From contig JACPHJ010000013.1 of the NCBI GenBank assembly GCA_016188675.1, positions 1-36,848 on the forward strand: 36,848 nt of DNA. Direction: 5' to 3'. This DNA comes from Planctomycetota bacterium. GTDB lineage: Bacteria; Planctomycetota; Brocadiia; Brocadiales; Brocadiaceae. Below are positions 8,315 through 16,786 of the stretch, piece after piece. Position 1 is the first letter of the stretch; each line of letters opens with the position of its first letter. A program made the translations under genes and the position numbers. The notes under the pieces were generated by a model that had not been told where the DNA came from, made no database searches, and saw only the letters and a list, made by a program, of their open reading frames with translations.

Positions 8315-10348
8315 TTAACCTCTTTCTTTGTCGACTTTAGACATCTTCCCGGAATAAATTGCCTTTTTTATAATCGATGAAATCTCTTCTATCTTAAAAG
8401 GCTTTGCAAGTATAAAATCCACGCCACATTCCTTCAACTGGGATGGACTGAGTTGATTGGCCCATCCCGTAATAAATACAATCGGTACCAGAGGTGACAT
8501 GTCTTTTATTTTTTTTGAAACCGCCCAACCGGAAATGTCGCATAAACCTACATCTGTTATAACAATATCATAATTCCCATCTTTAAACATTTTAATACCT
8601 GCCATACCACTGTCGACCTTCTGTACGTGGTGACCTAGATTTATTAAGTTCTCAGCAAGGACATCCAGGGTGATTTTATGGTCTTCTATAAGCAGTATCT
8701 TTGTTTTTTCTTCATGTTTAAGATTATATTTGCGCTCCATTTCTTTAATGAATTTTTCAGATATGGGCAGTTGCACGATAACAGTAGTGCCCACGCCGAG
8801 TTCGCTGTCTATACTAATATGTCCACTGTGCCTGCTGATTATTCCATATGCAACACTCATCCCCAGACCTGCACCCTTTGATCCTTTTGTTGTAAAAAAG
8901 GGATCAAATACCCTTTTCTTTGTCTCTGCGGACATACCTTCACCCGTATCAATAAAATAAACAAAAATAGCCTTCCCATTGGTTTTTGTTTGAATCGTAA
9001 ATTCTCCTCCTTTGGGCATGGCATCAACCGCATTAAACAAAATGTTGATAAAAACCTCTCTCAACTCCGATGCATTGCCTTCTACAATAGGGATTTCCAT
9101 CGAATCAGTATCAATTCGCAGTGTTATTTTCGGGATATGAGACCCTCCAGACCACTTCGATTCTGTCATTTTAATGACGTCATTTATGATGTCTTTAATA
9201 TTTACTTCTGAAAAATCCTTTGTGGTGCGAAGTCTTGTAAATTCCTGAATCCTTCGGACGACCTCGCTTCCATCCAACACAAGCTTTTCAATAATTTGTA
9301 ATCGTTCACAAGTTGCCGGATCGAGACCCTTGGAAAGCAGCATTTGCGTATGTCCAAGAATACCACTCAATAAATTATTAAAATTATGGGCAACGCCCGT
9401 GGCCAATTCTCCCAACGCCCTTAACCTTTCAGATTGTACTAACTGCAACCGTGTGGACTCTAAATTTTCATAAAGAAAGGCATTGTCTAATGCGTTTGCA
9501 GCTATACGAGCTACTACCTTTAAGAATTTTATTTCTCTTTCATTGAAGAACTTATTATCCCGAACGCTTCTTAAGAAAAGAGTTCCAATGACATTGTCTT
9601 TCAATATAATCGGAATAACGACAATCGCATTGTTTTTCAGAGATTGGATATTTTCCTGCACTTCCTTCATCAACGGATCGAGGAGAATATATTGAACGAT
9701 AACCATTTCTCTTGTCTCCAGCGCCTTCTTTACCTCCGGGTAATTATCAATCGTTATCTCCAACTCTATGTGTGGATTATCGTGAGAGGCAATTACCTGG
9801 GCAAATTTCTCCTCCTGGGCAACACGAAAAATAGAACAACGAGTCGCATCAAAAAGGGAAGCAACATTTTTGACTATGATGTGAAGAATTTCTTTGCTGC
9901 TCAGTGTTGAAGACACAGCTTCCGATATCTGTAGAAGCGCTTCTGAATCTGCCCGGTCTTTATTCAATAAATCAATCATACTTCTGCGATCAAAAACCCG
10001 ATTGATGCGGTATTGTAATTCAGTCGAATTGAGCGGTTTGGTGATTAAATCGTCCACGGGGTGTTGGGCATAATCAACATCGTCGCTAATGTTCTTTGTT
10101 AACGCTATAATACTGGGCATATTATCTGTCGAGTTTTTAATCAAGGAAATGAATTCTGACATATTTACCCCCAAAGAAGTACAATCAAAAAGAATCAAGT
10201 CAGTTGTATTGTTTTGAATTTTTGTGAGTGCGTATTTTGCGTCATCGGCAAAGTCCAAATCATATAACTCATTTTTAAGTATACTGCGGACAAAATGCCA
10301 TATGGCATTGTCTTTTTCCACCAACAGTACCTTTTTCTGTGTATCCAT
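8315..10348 (-). CDS. Hybrid histidine kinase (REC-GAF-HisKA-HATPase-REC)
   Basis: A 677-aa soluble kinase with no membrane segment. Residues 4-120 form a receiver (phospho-Asp D55 in LILFDCT, Lys104 in ITKP). Residues 130-295 form a GAF sensor domain. HisKA follows with the H-box GVAHNFNNLL (His321). The ATPase domain shows FINILFNAVDAM (N box), DTGEGM (G1), FDPFFTTK (F box) and GAGLGMSVAYGI (G2). A second receiver covers 549-665 (phospho-Asp D599, Lys649 in AKPF). The HNFNNLL H-box is typical of NtrB-like and hybrid kinases of this architecture. It lies between murF and mraY with gaps of 16 and 7 nt in the same direction, so it is inside the dcw operon. Ligand and partner are unknown; no separate output regulator is nearby. 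Confidence 0.95.
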   Translation of the reverse strand: MDTQKKVLLVEKDNAIWHFVRSILKNELYDLDFADDAKYALTKIQNNTTDLILFDCTSLGVNMSEFISLIKNSTDNMPSIIALTKNISDDVDYAQHPVDDLITKPLNSTELQYRINRVFDRRSMIDLLNKDRADSEALLQISEAVSSTLSSKEILHIIVKNVASLFDATRCSIFRVAQEEKFAQVIASHDNPHIELEITIDNYPEVKKALETREMVIVQYILLDPLMKEVQENIQSLKNNAIVVIPIILKDNVIGTLFLRSVRDNKFFNEREIKFLKVVARIAANALDNAFLYENLESTRLQLVQSERLRALGELATGVAHNFNNLLSGILGHTQMLLSKGLDPATCERLQIIEKLVLDGSEVVRRIQEFTRLRTTKDFSEVNIKDIINDVIKMTESKWSGGSHIPKITLRIDTDSMEIPIVEGNASELREVFINILFNAVDAMPKGGEFTIQTKTNGKAIFVYFIDTGEGMSAETKKRVFDPFFTTKGSKGAGLGMSVAYGIISRHSGHISIDSELGVGTTVIVQLPISEKFIKEMERKYNLKHEEKTKILLIEDHKITLDVLAENLINLGHHVQKVDSGMAGIKMFKDGNYDIVITDVGLCDISGWAVSKKIKDMSPLVPIVFITGWANQLSPSQLKECGVDFILAKPFKIEEISSIIKKAIYSGKMSKVDKERG

Positions 10349-10364
10349 ATTGAGTATCTACTTG

Positions 10365-11771
10365 TTAATTACAATTATGAACTGGCTCACGCTTTGAGAA
10401 AAATTCCTTAAACTTTTCAATAATATTTTCCATATGCATGCCTCTGGAACCTTTGATTAACACTATATCATTATCTCTTAGTTCGTTTATTTCTGTTGCT
10501 GTAATGTCTGATACATCCTGAAAACTGATGATTTTTCCGTGAGGTGTGCCTGATGATTTTGCCGCCTTTGCAATTTCAGATGCACATTTTCCTACAGTCC
10601 ACAATAAATCAATATTCAGGCGAGATACTGTTTCTCCAATTTCCCTGTGTAACAGAGCAGATTCATTTCCCAGTTCCAGCATGTCACCACATACAAAAAT
10701 TTTTCTACCCGATGCATTAATTTCACTTAGATATTGTAAGGCCGCGCGTACAGACTCGGGATTTGCATTGTAAGCATCATTAATAACGGTAATGTTTCCA
10801 ATCCGCTGCTGTTCGATTCTCATTGAAGGTAGTTTAAAAGAGGAAAAGGCATCCTTTACACGGGAAATATCCTGACCGAGCGCTTTACAAATCGCAAAAG
10901 AAGCCAAACAATTTGTAATATTATGATACCCTGGGATAGGAAGAGGAATTTTTAAATGTTCATTGAGTTCTAAAACATACCCTTTGTCTTTTTTCTTTAC
11001 GTCCGTACACCTAATATGTGACTGGGAGTTAAAACCAAAGCTCACCGTTTCTCCTTTAAAGCTGCCGGCAATTTTAACACACCATGCATTGTCGGCATTA
11101 TATACAAATACCCCACCCTTGCGGAGGTTTTCTAATATTTCTGCTTTTGCCTGCGCAACCCCTTCAATACTTTCGAGACCTTCCAGGTGCGTTTTAGAAA
11201 TGTTAACAATTACTGCAATATCGGGAGCGCCAATATCAGACAGACGCCGAATTTCTCCAGGGGCATTTGTGCCCATTTCCAGCACGCCATATTGGTGTCT
11301 GTTTTCTATTTCAAATATTGTTACCGGCACACCAATGAAATTATTAAAGCTTTTTTGTGATTTTGCCACAGAACCAAACTGGGACAACAAATGGTACGTC
11401 ATTTCCTTAGTAGTGGTTTTACCGTTACTTCCGGTAATACCGACAATCTTTGCGCTTAATTTTTGGCGGTAATATTTCGCTAAATCTCCTAACGCTGTTG
11501 TGGTGTCTTTTACCCGAATTATTGAAAAATTCCCGTATCCTGGCTCTATTTTAGATTCATTTGAAATAACAGCTCCCACTGCTCCCGTATTCATTGCATG
11601 CATAAGAAACTGATGACCGTCAAAACGTTCCCCTTTGAGCGCAAAAAACAGGTCACCTGACTTAATTGTACGACTGTCCGTTGAAATACCATTTATCTTC
11701 GCAGCCCGATCGCCGGATATTATCTGTCCGCAGGTAACTTTTACAATTTCATCAAGGGATAGGATTTCCAT
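10365..11771 (-). CDS. murF: UDP-MurNAc-tripeptide--D-Ala-D-Ala ligase
   Basis: A 468-aa Mur ligase that adds D-Ala-D-Ala made by Ddl to the UDP-MurNAc tripeptide. The N-terminal domain has the MurF/MurE pattern ISTDSRTIKSGDLFFALKGERFDGHQF, key residues S30-T-D-S and G-D-x-F-F-A-L. The P-loop is GITGSNGKTT (111-120). VINDAYNANPESV is the typical MurF signature, followed by the C-terminal domain with VFVCGDMLELG-like residues (ICVCGDMLELG region reads IFVCGDMLELG). The ATG at 11771 has AAGGTAA upstream. It starts 17 nt after murE ends, as in most dcw clusters. Confidence 0.95.
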   Translation of the reverse strand: MEILSLDEIVKVTCGQIISGDRAAKINGISTDSRTIKSGDLFFALKGERFDGHQFLMHAMNTGAVGAVISNESKIEPGYGNFSIIRVKDTTTALGDLAKYYRQKLSAKIVGITGSNGKTTTKEMTYHLLSQFGSVAKSQKSFNNFIGVPVTIFEIENRHQYGVLEMGTNAPGEIRRLSDIGAPDIAVIVNISKTHLEGLESIEGVAQAKAEILENLRKGGVFVYNADNAWCVKIAGSFKGETVSFGFNSQSHIRCTDVKKKDKGYVLELNEHLKIPLPIPGYHNITNCLASFAICKALGQDISRVKDAFSSFKLPSMRIEQQRIGNITVINDAYNANPESVRAALQYLSEINASGRKIFVCGDMLELGNESALLHREIGETVSRLNIDLLWTVGKCASEIAKAAKSSGTPHGKIISFQDVSDITATEINELRDNDIVLIKGSRGMHMENIIEKFKEFFSKREPVHNCN

Positions 11772-11788
11772 TTTATTACCTTTACCTT

Positions 11789-13258
11789 TTATGTGTGTAA
11801 AGCCATATTGTTTTGCAAGGCTTGTCTTACAACATCACGATCGTCAAATGGAACAACGGTATTATTTAGTATCTGATATTGCTCGTGCCCCTTTCCGGCA
11901 ATAATCACAACGTCACCCTTTTTTGCTTCCATAACGGCCTCTTCAATGGCGGCTTTTCTATCAGGCAGCACTCTGCAAGAAGCGTTTTGCTTTATTCCTT
12001 TTTGAATCTCGTGGATAATTTTGAGAGGATCCTCGGAACGAGTATTGTCACTTGTTATCCAGAAAAGGTCAGAATATTTTTCTGCAATGTGTCCCATCTT
12101 AGGTCTTTTCTTTCTATCCCTGTCCCCACCACACCCAAAAACGAGCAGGATGCGTCCGCCCGTCGTCTCCCGAAGTGTACTCAGAATAATCTGTAGCGCC
12201 TGATGTGTATGAGCAAAGTCAATATAGATGTGGAAATCCTGTCCATGCTCGATTTTTTCCAACCGTCCGGGCACTCCGTTTAACGATTCAATACCGGTTT
12301 TTACTGTATCGATATCGAAACCCAGCGCCAGGCCATTTGCTGCCGCCGCCAATGCATTATAAACATTATGTTTACCTACCAATTTTAATTTAATAACGTT
12401 TTTGCCCCAGGGAGAATTTAATAAAAACTGCGTTGTATCGGCATTCATATTTATAATTTCAGCCGTTACATCTGCCTTTTTTTTCTTTATACCGTACCAA
12501 ATTACCTGCGATTTCGTACACTCCGCAAAATGTTTGCTGGCGTTATGGTCGGCGTTAAGTATGGTAAATGCATCTGTACTTAGTCCTTTTACCAGTTTGA
12601 GTTTTTCTGTCCTGTAATTTTTTATATTTTCATGATAATCGAGATGTTCAATGGATAGATTTGTAAAGATTGCAGAACTAAAATGAATACCATCCAATCT
12701 GTGCTGAGACAGGGCGTGAGAGGATGCCTCAATTACGGCATATTTTAAACCGGATTTAAGCATTTCTGAAAGATAACTCTGAATTTCAACGGATTCAGGG
12801 GTAGTTTCCTGAGCCGGTATTACCCTGTTCCCTATTTGATATTGAATTGTACCAATCAGTCCCGCCTTCTTGCCGGAAGCCTCAATTATTGACTTTGTGA
12901 AATATGAAGTAGTTGTTTTTCCGTTCGTTCCTGTAATACCGATTATGGTCATTTTGGAAGAAGGTTCGCCATAAAAATAATTGCTGAGAAACGCCAATGC
13001 CTTGCGGGTATCATGCACAACAACTTGTGGTATCCGTGGATTTATTTCTATCCTTCTTCCAACAACAAGCGCAGCGGCATCTTTTTTCATCACATCAACA
13101 ATGAAATCATGCCCGTCAAGCTTATGACCTTTAATGGCAACAAACACATAGCCCCCTTTTACCCTTTGGGAGTTATGTGTTATCCCACAAACTTCCTTTT
13201 CCATAAAATCATAAGACCGGTGTTCTTTTAAACAAGAACAAAGTTCACTTAATTTCAT
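11789..13258 (-). CDS. murE: UDP-MurNAc-L-Ala-D-Glu--diaminopimelate ligase
   Basis: A 489-aa Mur ligase for the third stem-peptide residue. Key features are THNSQRVKGGYVFVAIKGHK in the N-terminal domain, the P-loop GITGTNGKTTT (107-117), IEASSHALSQHRL, LVGKHNVYNALAAAA and VFGCGGDRDRKKRPKMG. The amino-acid selectivity motif is DNTR (404-407) followed by SEDP. The meso-DAP enzymes usually have DNPR and the lysine enzymes lack the Arg, so I infer meso-DAP with one unusual Pro-to-Thr change. The ATG starts 2 nt after the stop of the 93-aa ORF, with only a weak ribosome site, so translation may be coupled. Confidence 0.95.
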   Translation of the reverse strand: MKLSELCSCLKEHRSYDFMEKEVCGITHNSQRVKGGYVFVAIKGHKLDGHDFIVDVMKKDAAALVVGRRIEINPRIPQVVVHDTRKALAFLSNYFYGEPSSKMTIIGITGTNGKTTTSYFTKSIIEASGKKAGLIGTIQYQIGNRVIPAQETTPESVEIQSYLSEMLKSGLKYAVIEASSHALSQHRLDGIHFSSAIFTNLSIEHLDYHENIKNYRTEKLKLVKGLSTDAFTILNADHNASKHFAECTKSQVIWYGIKKKKADVTAEIINMNADTTQFLLNSPWGKNVIKLKLVGKHNVYNALAAAANGLALGFDIDTVKTGIESLNGVPGRLEKIEHGQDFHIYIDFAHTHQALQIILSTLRETTGGRILLVFGCGGDRDRKKRPKMGHIAEKYSDLFWITSDNTRSEDPLKIIHEIQKGIKQNASCRVLPDRKAAIEEAVMEAKKGDVVIIAGKGHEQYQILNNTVVPFDDRDVVRQALQNNMALHT

Positions 13259-13260
13259 GC

Positions 13261-13542
13261 CTATTGGTATACATTCTCCAGGACGGTATTTTTCCTTTCG
13301 TATGAAGAATAATTTATCTCCAATGCCGCATCAAAACCCTGTGTTAGTCCACTTGCCGGACGAGTAATGCGTTCATAAAAACGCCTTGATTTGTCAATCT
13401 TATCGATTTCTTCGGCATATTCTTTTAAAAGTCTATTTAATGTTTCCGTGTTATTGGTTCGGGCCATTTCCAACTCTTTTTCAGTGGCATACAGACTGTA
13501 CCATAAAACGAAATTCTGTTTTTCAATTTCTTTATTTGTCAT
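13261..13542 (-). CDS. Small hypothetical protein in the dcw operon
   Basis: I do not recognise this 93-aa protein. It is charged, has no signal peptide, membrane helix or cysteines, and residues 5-60 look helical and possibly coiled-coil (rich in Glu, Lys and Leu, for example ETLNRLLKEYAEEIDKIDKS). The C-terminal third is more polar and may be disordered. A strong ribosome site (GGGGGG, 6 nt before the ATG) and a 2-nt gap to murE argue that it is a real, co-translated gene. It stands between ftsI and murE, which are normally adjacent. A role in division or wall synthesis is only a guess from position. Confidence 0.75.
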   Translation of the reverse strand: MTNKEIEKQNFVLWYSLYATEKELEMARTNNTETLNRLLKEYAEEIDKIDKSRRFYERITRPASGLTQGFDAALEINYSSYERKNTVLENVYQ

Positions 13543-13591
13543 CTTTATCCCCCCTTATCCCGTTAATAGATCATCATATCAGAATACTTTA

Positions 13592-13633
13592 TCACATAAT
13601 TTCATGCATTTTCAAGCCATTAAAATCGCTCAT
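13592..13633 (-). other. Full-length Shine-Dalgarno sequence with a 13-codon ORF
   Basis: In the ftsI to 93-aa-ORF spacer the minus strand carries AAAGGAGGTGAT (13632-13643), an exact complement of the usual 16S rRNA 3' end. An ATG overlaps its end and opens a 13-codon frame (MSDFNGLKMHEIM, stop at 13592). The ATG is only 2 nt from GGAGG, too close for normal initiation. It may be a relic start site, a leader peptide or a ribosome-binding element. Confidence 0.35.
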
Positions 13634-13666
13634 CACCTCCTTTTGACAAGGGTACAACAAGTTATA

Positions 13667-15388
13667 TTATTGCATTGCTATCTGAAATTTTGAAGGTTCT
13701 ACACCAAGATAAAGGAGCGAACGTTTAATAATTTCTCCTACAACGGGAGCTGCAATAGTACCGCCGTAGTATGCGCCATTTTGTGGCTCATTAATCATTA
13801 CTAACACACAAATGCGAGGATGCTCTGCCGGTGCATAAGCAATAAAAGAGCCGACATATTTTTCATGAGAATACCGGCCGCCATCACCACCGGCTTTTTG
13901 TGATGTGCCCGTCTTTCCTGCAACATCGTATTCCAGCAGGTTTGCATTCTTCCCGGTGCCTTCCGTAACGACTTTCATCAATATAGGGTTCATTATATTG
14001 CGTGCAACGTTTGCATTTATTACGCGTCGCACAGGTTGCAGACTTTGAAATTCTTCTTTTGTTTTGCCGTCATTATTCATCGTTGATTTTATTATTGTCG
14101 GTTCTAGCAATAGCCCGCCATTTGGAATGCTGCAAAAAGCGGTAACAAACTGAAGCGGAGTAACGGCTATTTCATGTCCTATTGAAATAGATATGAGAGA
14201 GTATTTTTTTGACCACTGTTTTAAGGGACGAAAGATACCTCCGATTTCACCCGGCAATTCAATCCCCGTTTTTTCTCCAAAATTGAATTGCTTGAGATAT
14301 TGATACATTTTTTCATTTCCCATTAGCAAACCCAACTTAGCCATCCCTATGTTACTGGAGTAAGCTACAATTTCAGAAACCGTAAGATTACCATGCCCTC
14401 CATGGGTATCATGCAGAATCCTGCCTTCGATTTCACAAACTCCATTATTGCAAAAGAGAACGTCGTCGGGTTTCACCAGACCCTGTTCAAATATACCAGA
14501 GATTACAATGGGCTTCATTAACGACCCCGGCTCATAAAAATCGGTAATAGCCAGATTTCTTCTGCTGCCGGATGGAGATTTCTTAACATGATTGGGATCA
14601 TACGCAGGGTAATTGCACATTGCCAGAACTTCGCCTGTCATTGGATCCATTACAACGGCTGTTGCGGAAGTTGGCGCCCATTTTTTATAAGCGATTTCCA
14701 ATTCTTCTTCGGCAAAACGCTGAATGTTAGCGTCAATCGTCAGCACAACATGATCTCCGTGCTTCGGCATTTGTTCCTCTGCATCAAGTGTGATAATCTG
14801 ACGTTGAAGCGCATCCCTGTTAATCAATTTGTAGCCGGGTTTTCCGGATAATACGCTGTCAAATGACAGTTCGATACCTTCGAGTCCCTTCTCGTCAACA
14901 TCGGTAAACCCGAGAATATGGCAGGCTAACTGCTGATTGGGATAGAATCGGTGATACTCATGTTTAACATAAACGCCTTTCAGAGACAATTGCGCGACAG
15001 CGTTAAGTTCTACATCACCAACCATCCGCTTAATCCAAACAAACCGCCTGTCTCTGTTAAGTTGTTTTATTAATTTTGATGAATTAAGTTTTAAGAGTTT
15101 GCTTAACTGATATGCAACAGTAGAGATATCTTCAACTTCTGCAGGATCCACATAAACGGATCCTACCTGTAAAGATTCGGCAAGTTTAATTCCATTTCGA
15201 TCCTGGATCGAACCTCTTCTGGCGGGTAATTCGATCTTTTTGCATTGCTGCGCTTTTGCCAGTTTAATATATTTCTCATGATCAACCAGTTGAATACGAC
15301 TCAGATGAACAGCGAGCGTAATAAAAGCCATAATGAGAAAAACACCCGCAACATTCGCCAAAAATTTATGTTTTTTTAAAGGCAGCAC
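13667..15388 (-). CDS. ftsI: Division-type class B penicillin-binding protein (FtsI/PBP3-like)
   Basis: A 573-aa transpeptidase that cross-links septal peptidoglycan with FtsW. It has a short basic start, one membrane helix (about 10-30), the N-terminal pedestal domain (RRGSIQDRNGIKLAES) and a C-terminal penicillin-binding domain. The three active-site motifs are S289-L-M-K292, S344-S-N346 and K492-T-G-T495. The start is GTG at 15388 with AGGGA about 10 nt upstream, and it overlaps the end of ftsL by 13 bp. No PASTA domains follow, unlike the sporulation and mycobacterial types. Confidence 0.95.
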   Translation of the reverse strand: MLPLKKHKFLANVAGVFLIMAFITLAVHLSRIQLVDHEKYIKLAKAQQCKKIELPARRGSIQDRNGIKLAESLQVGSVYVDPAEVEDISTVAYQLSKLLKLNSSKLIKQLNRDRRFVWIKRMVGDVELNAVAQLSLKGVYVKHEYHRFYPNQQLACHILGFTDVDEKGLEGIELSFDSVLSGKPGYKLINRDALQRQIITLDAEEQMPKHGDHVVLTIDANIQRFAEEELEIAYKKWAPTSATAVVMDPMTGEVLAMCNYPAYDPNHVKKSPSGSRRNLAITDFYEPGSLMKPIVISGIFEQGLVKPDDVLFCNNGVCEIEGRILHDTHGGHGNLTVSEIVAYSSNIGMAKLGLLMGNEKMYQYLKQFNFGEKTGIELPGEIGGIFRPLKQWSKKYSLISISIGHEIAVTPLQFVTAFCSIPNGGLLLEPTIIKSTMNNDGKTKEEFQSLQPVRRVINANVARNIMNPILMKVVTEGTGKNANLLEYDVAGKTGTSQKAGGDGGRYSHEKYVGSFIAYAPAEHPRICVLVMINEPQNGAYYGGTIAAPVVGEIIKRSLLYLGVEPSKFQIAMQ

Positions 15389-15828
15389 GCTTGCAATTCC
15401 CTAAAATTACACCGGATTAAAACAGACACATACAATCTAATTTTACGAACGCTTTCGAGATAAAACAACATTACCCCGAAAGCGTTCGGGAGGAGGGCGC
15501 AAAAGAAACGACTATTCGAGCTCGTTTTCAGAGATTTAGCCACATTCTCCTGGAACTTAGCCTGTCCCATCATGATAATTCCGGATGTTGCATCTTGTGG
15601 AACAAGTGGCATTTTTAGTGATTGTATTTTATAGACGATCATTTGAGGTGATTTAAGCCGACTAACATGGTAGTTCAATTTTCTGTTTTTTTCCGACAAT
15701 TCAGTGCAATTTTTCTGTAGCCTGGCTACCTGGTATCCTAATTCTATAATCTTATTTCGTTCCCACACCAGAAACATTGCCATAATGATAGCAATAGTAA
15801 ACACTAACAATATTCTTGATATACCCAT
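15376..15828 (-). CDS. ftsL: FtsL-like division protein with an unusual tail
   Basis: The first ~100 residues fit FtsL: one membrane helix (about 4-21), then a coiled-coil stretch (ERNKIIELGYQVARLQKN and onward). FtsL is poorly conserved, so the call rests on topology, size and its place between rsmH and ftsI. The ORF runs to 150 aa. The last ~45 residues (from about 106, FFCALLPNAF...) are hydrophobic and Cys-rich and do not look like FtsL. They are read through a 12-bp inverted repeat (15446-15488). The ATG has AAAGGA 7 nt upstream and starts one base after the rsmH stop. I suspect an inserted palindrome or a frameshift lengthened the frame. Confidence 0.75.
   Translation of the reverse strand: MGISRILLVFTIAIIMAMFLVWERNKIIELGYQVARLQKNCTELSEKNRKLNYHVSRLKSPQMIVYKIQSLKMPLVPQDATSGIIMMGQAKFQENVAKSLKTSSNSRFFCALLPNAFGVMLFYLESVRKIRLYVSVLIRCNFRELQACCL
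15446..15488. repeat. 12-bp perfect inverted repeat inside ftsL
   Basis: CGAACGCTTTCG (15446-15457) and its exact inverse CGAAAGCGTTCG (15477-15488) flank a 19-nt loop. Each arm is itself partly self-complementary, the same arrangement as the pair at 464-540. It lies in the atypical 3' end of ftsL. Confidence 0.8.
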
Positions 15829-15829
15829 T

Positions 15830-16729
15830 TCAAATCCTTTCCGCTGCCCTTAGTTTTGCGCTCCTGCTTCTTATATTTTCCATTATTTCAGCCTCACGGG
15901 GAATAATAGGCTTTTTTGTAAGTACCCTGAATATGTTTTGTTTTGCCTTTTCAATAAATTTATTCTTTACAATCCTGTCCTCAAGAGAATGAAAACTTAT
16001 AATCACAATGCGTGCACCTCCTGCCATGTAGTTATGAATTTTATCCAGGAAGATTTCCAGATTTTCCAGTTCTTTATTTACAGCAATCCTCAACGCCTGA
16101 AACACTTTTGTTGCGGGATGTATCTTGCTTTTGCCTCTTGGTACAACTCGTTCGACTATGGCGGCCAACTGTCTCGTGGAGGTGATGCCTGCCCCCTTTT
16201 CCTCTTTTAGTATGGCCCTCGCAATTCTTCTTGACCACCGCTCTTCTCCGTATTTCCACAATAATTCTCCCAACTCTGACTCGGAAAGACTCCGGATTAA
16301 ATTTTGTGCGGTAATGCCGCGCGAACGATCCATCCTCATATCCAGTGGAGCTTCTTTTGCAAAGCTGAAGCCGCGGTCCGCCTGATCAAACTGCATAGAG
16401 GATACTCCCAAATCAAGTAAAACACCGTTAACTTTATCTATGTCAGCCTGACGCAATACTTCGTCAATATCAGAATAATCTGCATGAAATAGCTTAAATT
16501 TACCTGCTGTTTTTGATAGAGATTGCTTAGTAGTTTGCAATATTTCCATGTCCTTATCTATACCAATTAAAAGCCCTTCGGGTTTAATATTGTCCAGTAT
16601 TTTGATCGCATGTCCACCGCCTCCTACAGTACAATCCAAGACTATTTGCCCTGGCTGCGGATGCAAGTAATCAATCACCTCATCAACCATTACCGGATTG
16701 TGAAGAGGCGTATCAGTTATGTCATCCAT
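15830..16729 (-). CDS. rsmH: 16S rRNA (cytosine1402-N4)-methyltransferase
   Basis: A 299-aa SAM-dependent methyltransferase (formerly MraW) that modifies C1402 in the ribosomal P site. HNPVMVDEVIDYL opens the protein, DCTVGGGGHAIKIL is the SAM-binding loop, GVLLDLGVSSMQFD and DRGFSF are family signatures, and IISFHSLEDRIVK lies in the C-terminal part. It is the second gene of the dcw cluster, 57 bp after mraZ. The ATG at 16729 lacks a clear ribosome site, but the homology begins within a few residues of it. It is nearly as long as the E. coli enzyme. Confidence 0.96.
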   Translation of the reverse strand: MDDITDTPLHNPVMVDEVIDYLHPQPGQIVLDCTVGGGGHAIKILDNIKPEGLLIGIDKDMEILQTTKQSLSKTAGKFKLFHADYSDIDEVLRQADIDKVNGVLLDLGVSSMQFDQADRGFSFAKEAPLDMRMDRSRGITAQNLIRSLSESELGELLWKYGEERWSRRIARAILKEEKGAGITSTRQLAAIVERVVPRGKSKIHPATKVFQALRIAVNKELENLEIFLDKIHNYMAGGARIVIISFHSLEDRIVKNKFIEKAKQNIFRVLTKKPIIPREAEIMENIRSRSAKLRAAERI

Positions 16730-16786
16730 TTTTTGTCATTTTATTTAACATAGTGTAGATTCTTTTATCAAATCTCAGGGAGAGAA

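Noticed and set aside
10963..11472. Plus-strand frame of 169 codons inside murF
   Set aside because: It is the antisense shadow of murF, whose motifs are unmistakable; no ribosome site.
13641..13670. Plus-strand TTGACA-N16-TATTAT inside the ftsI 3' region
   Set aside because: It looks like a promoter but would drive antisense transcription into ftsI with no gene behind it; chance is likely in AT-rich DNA.
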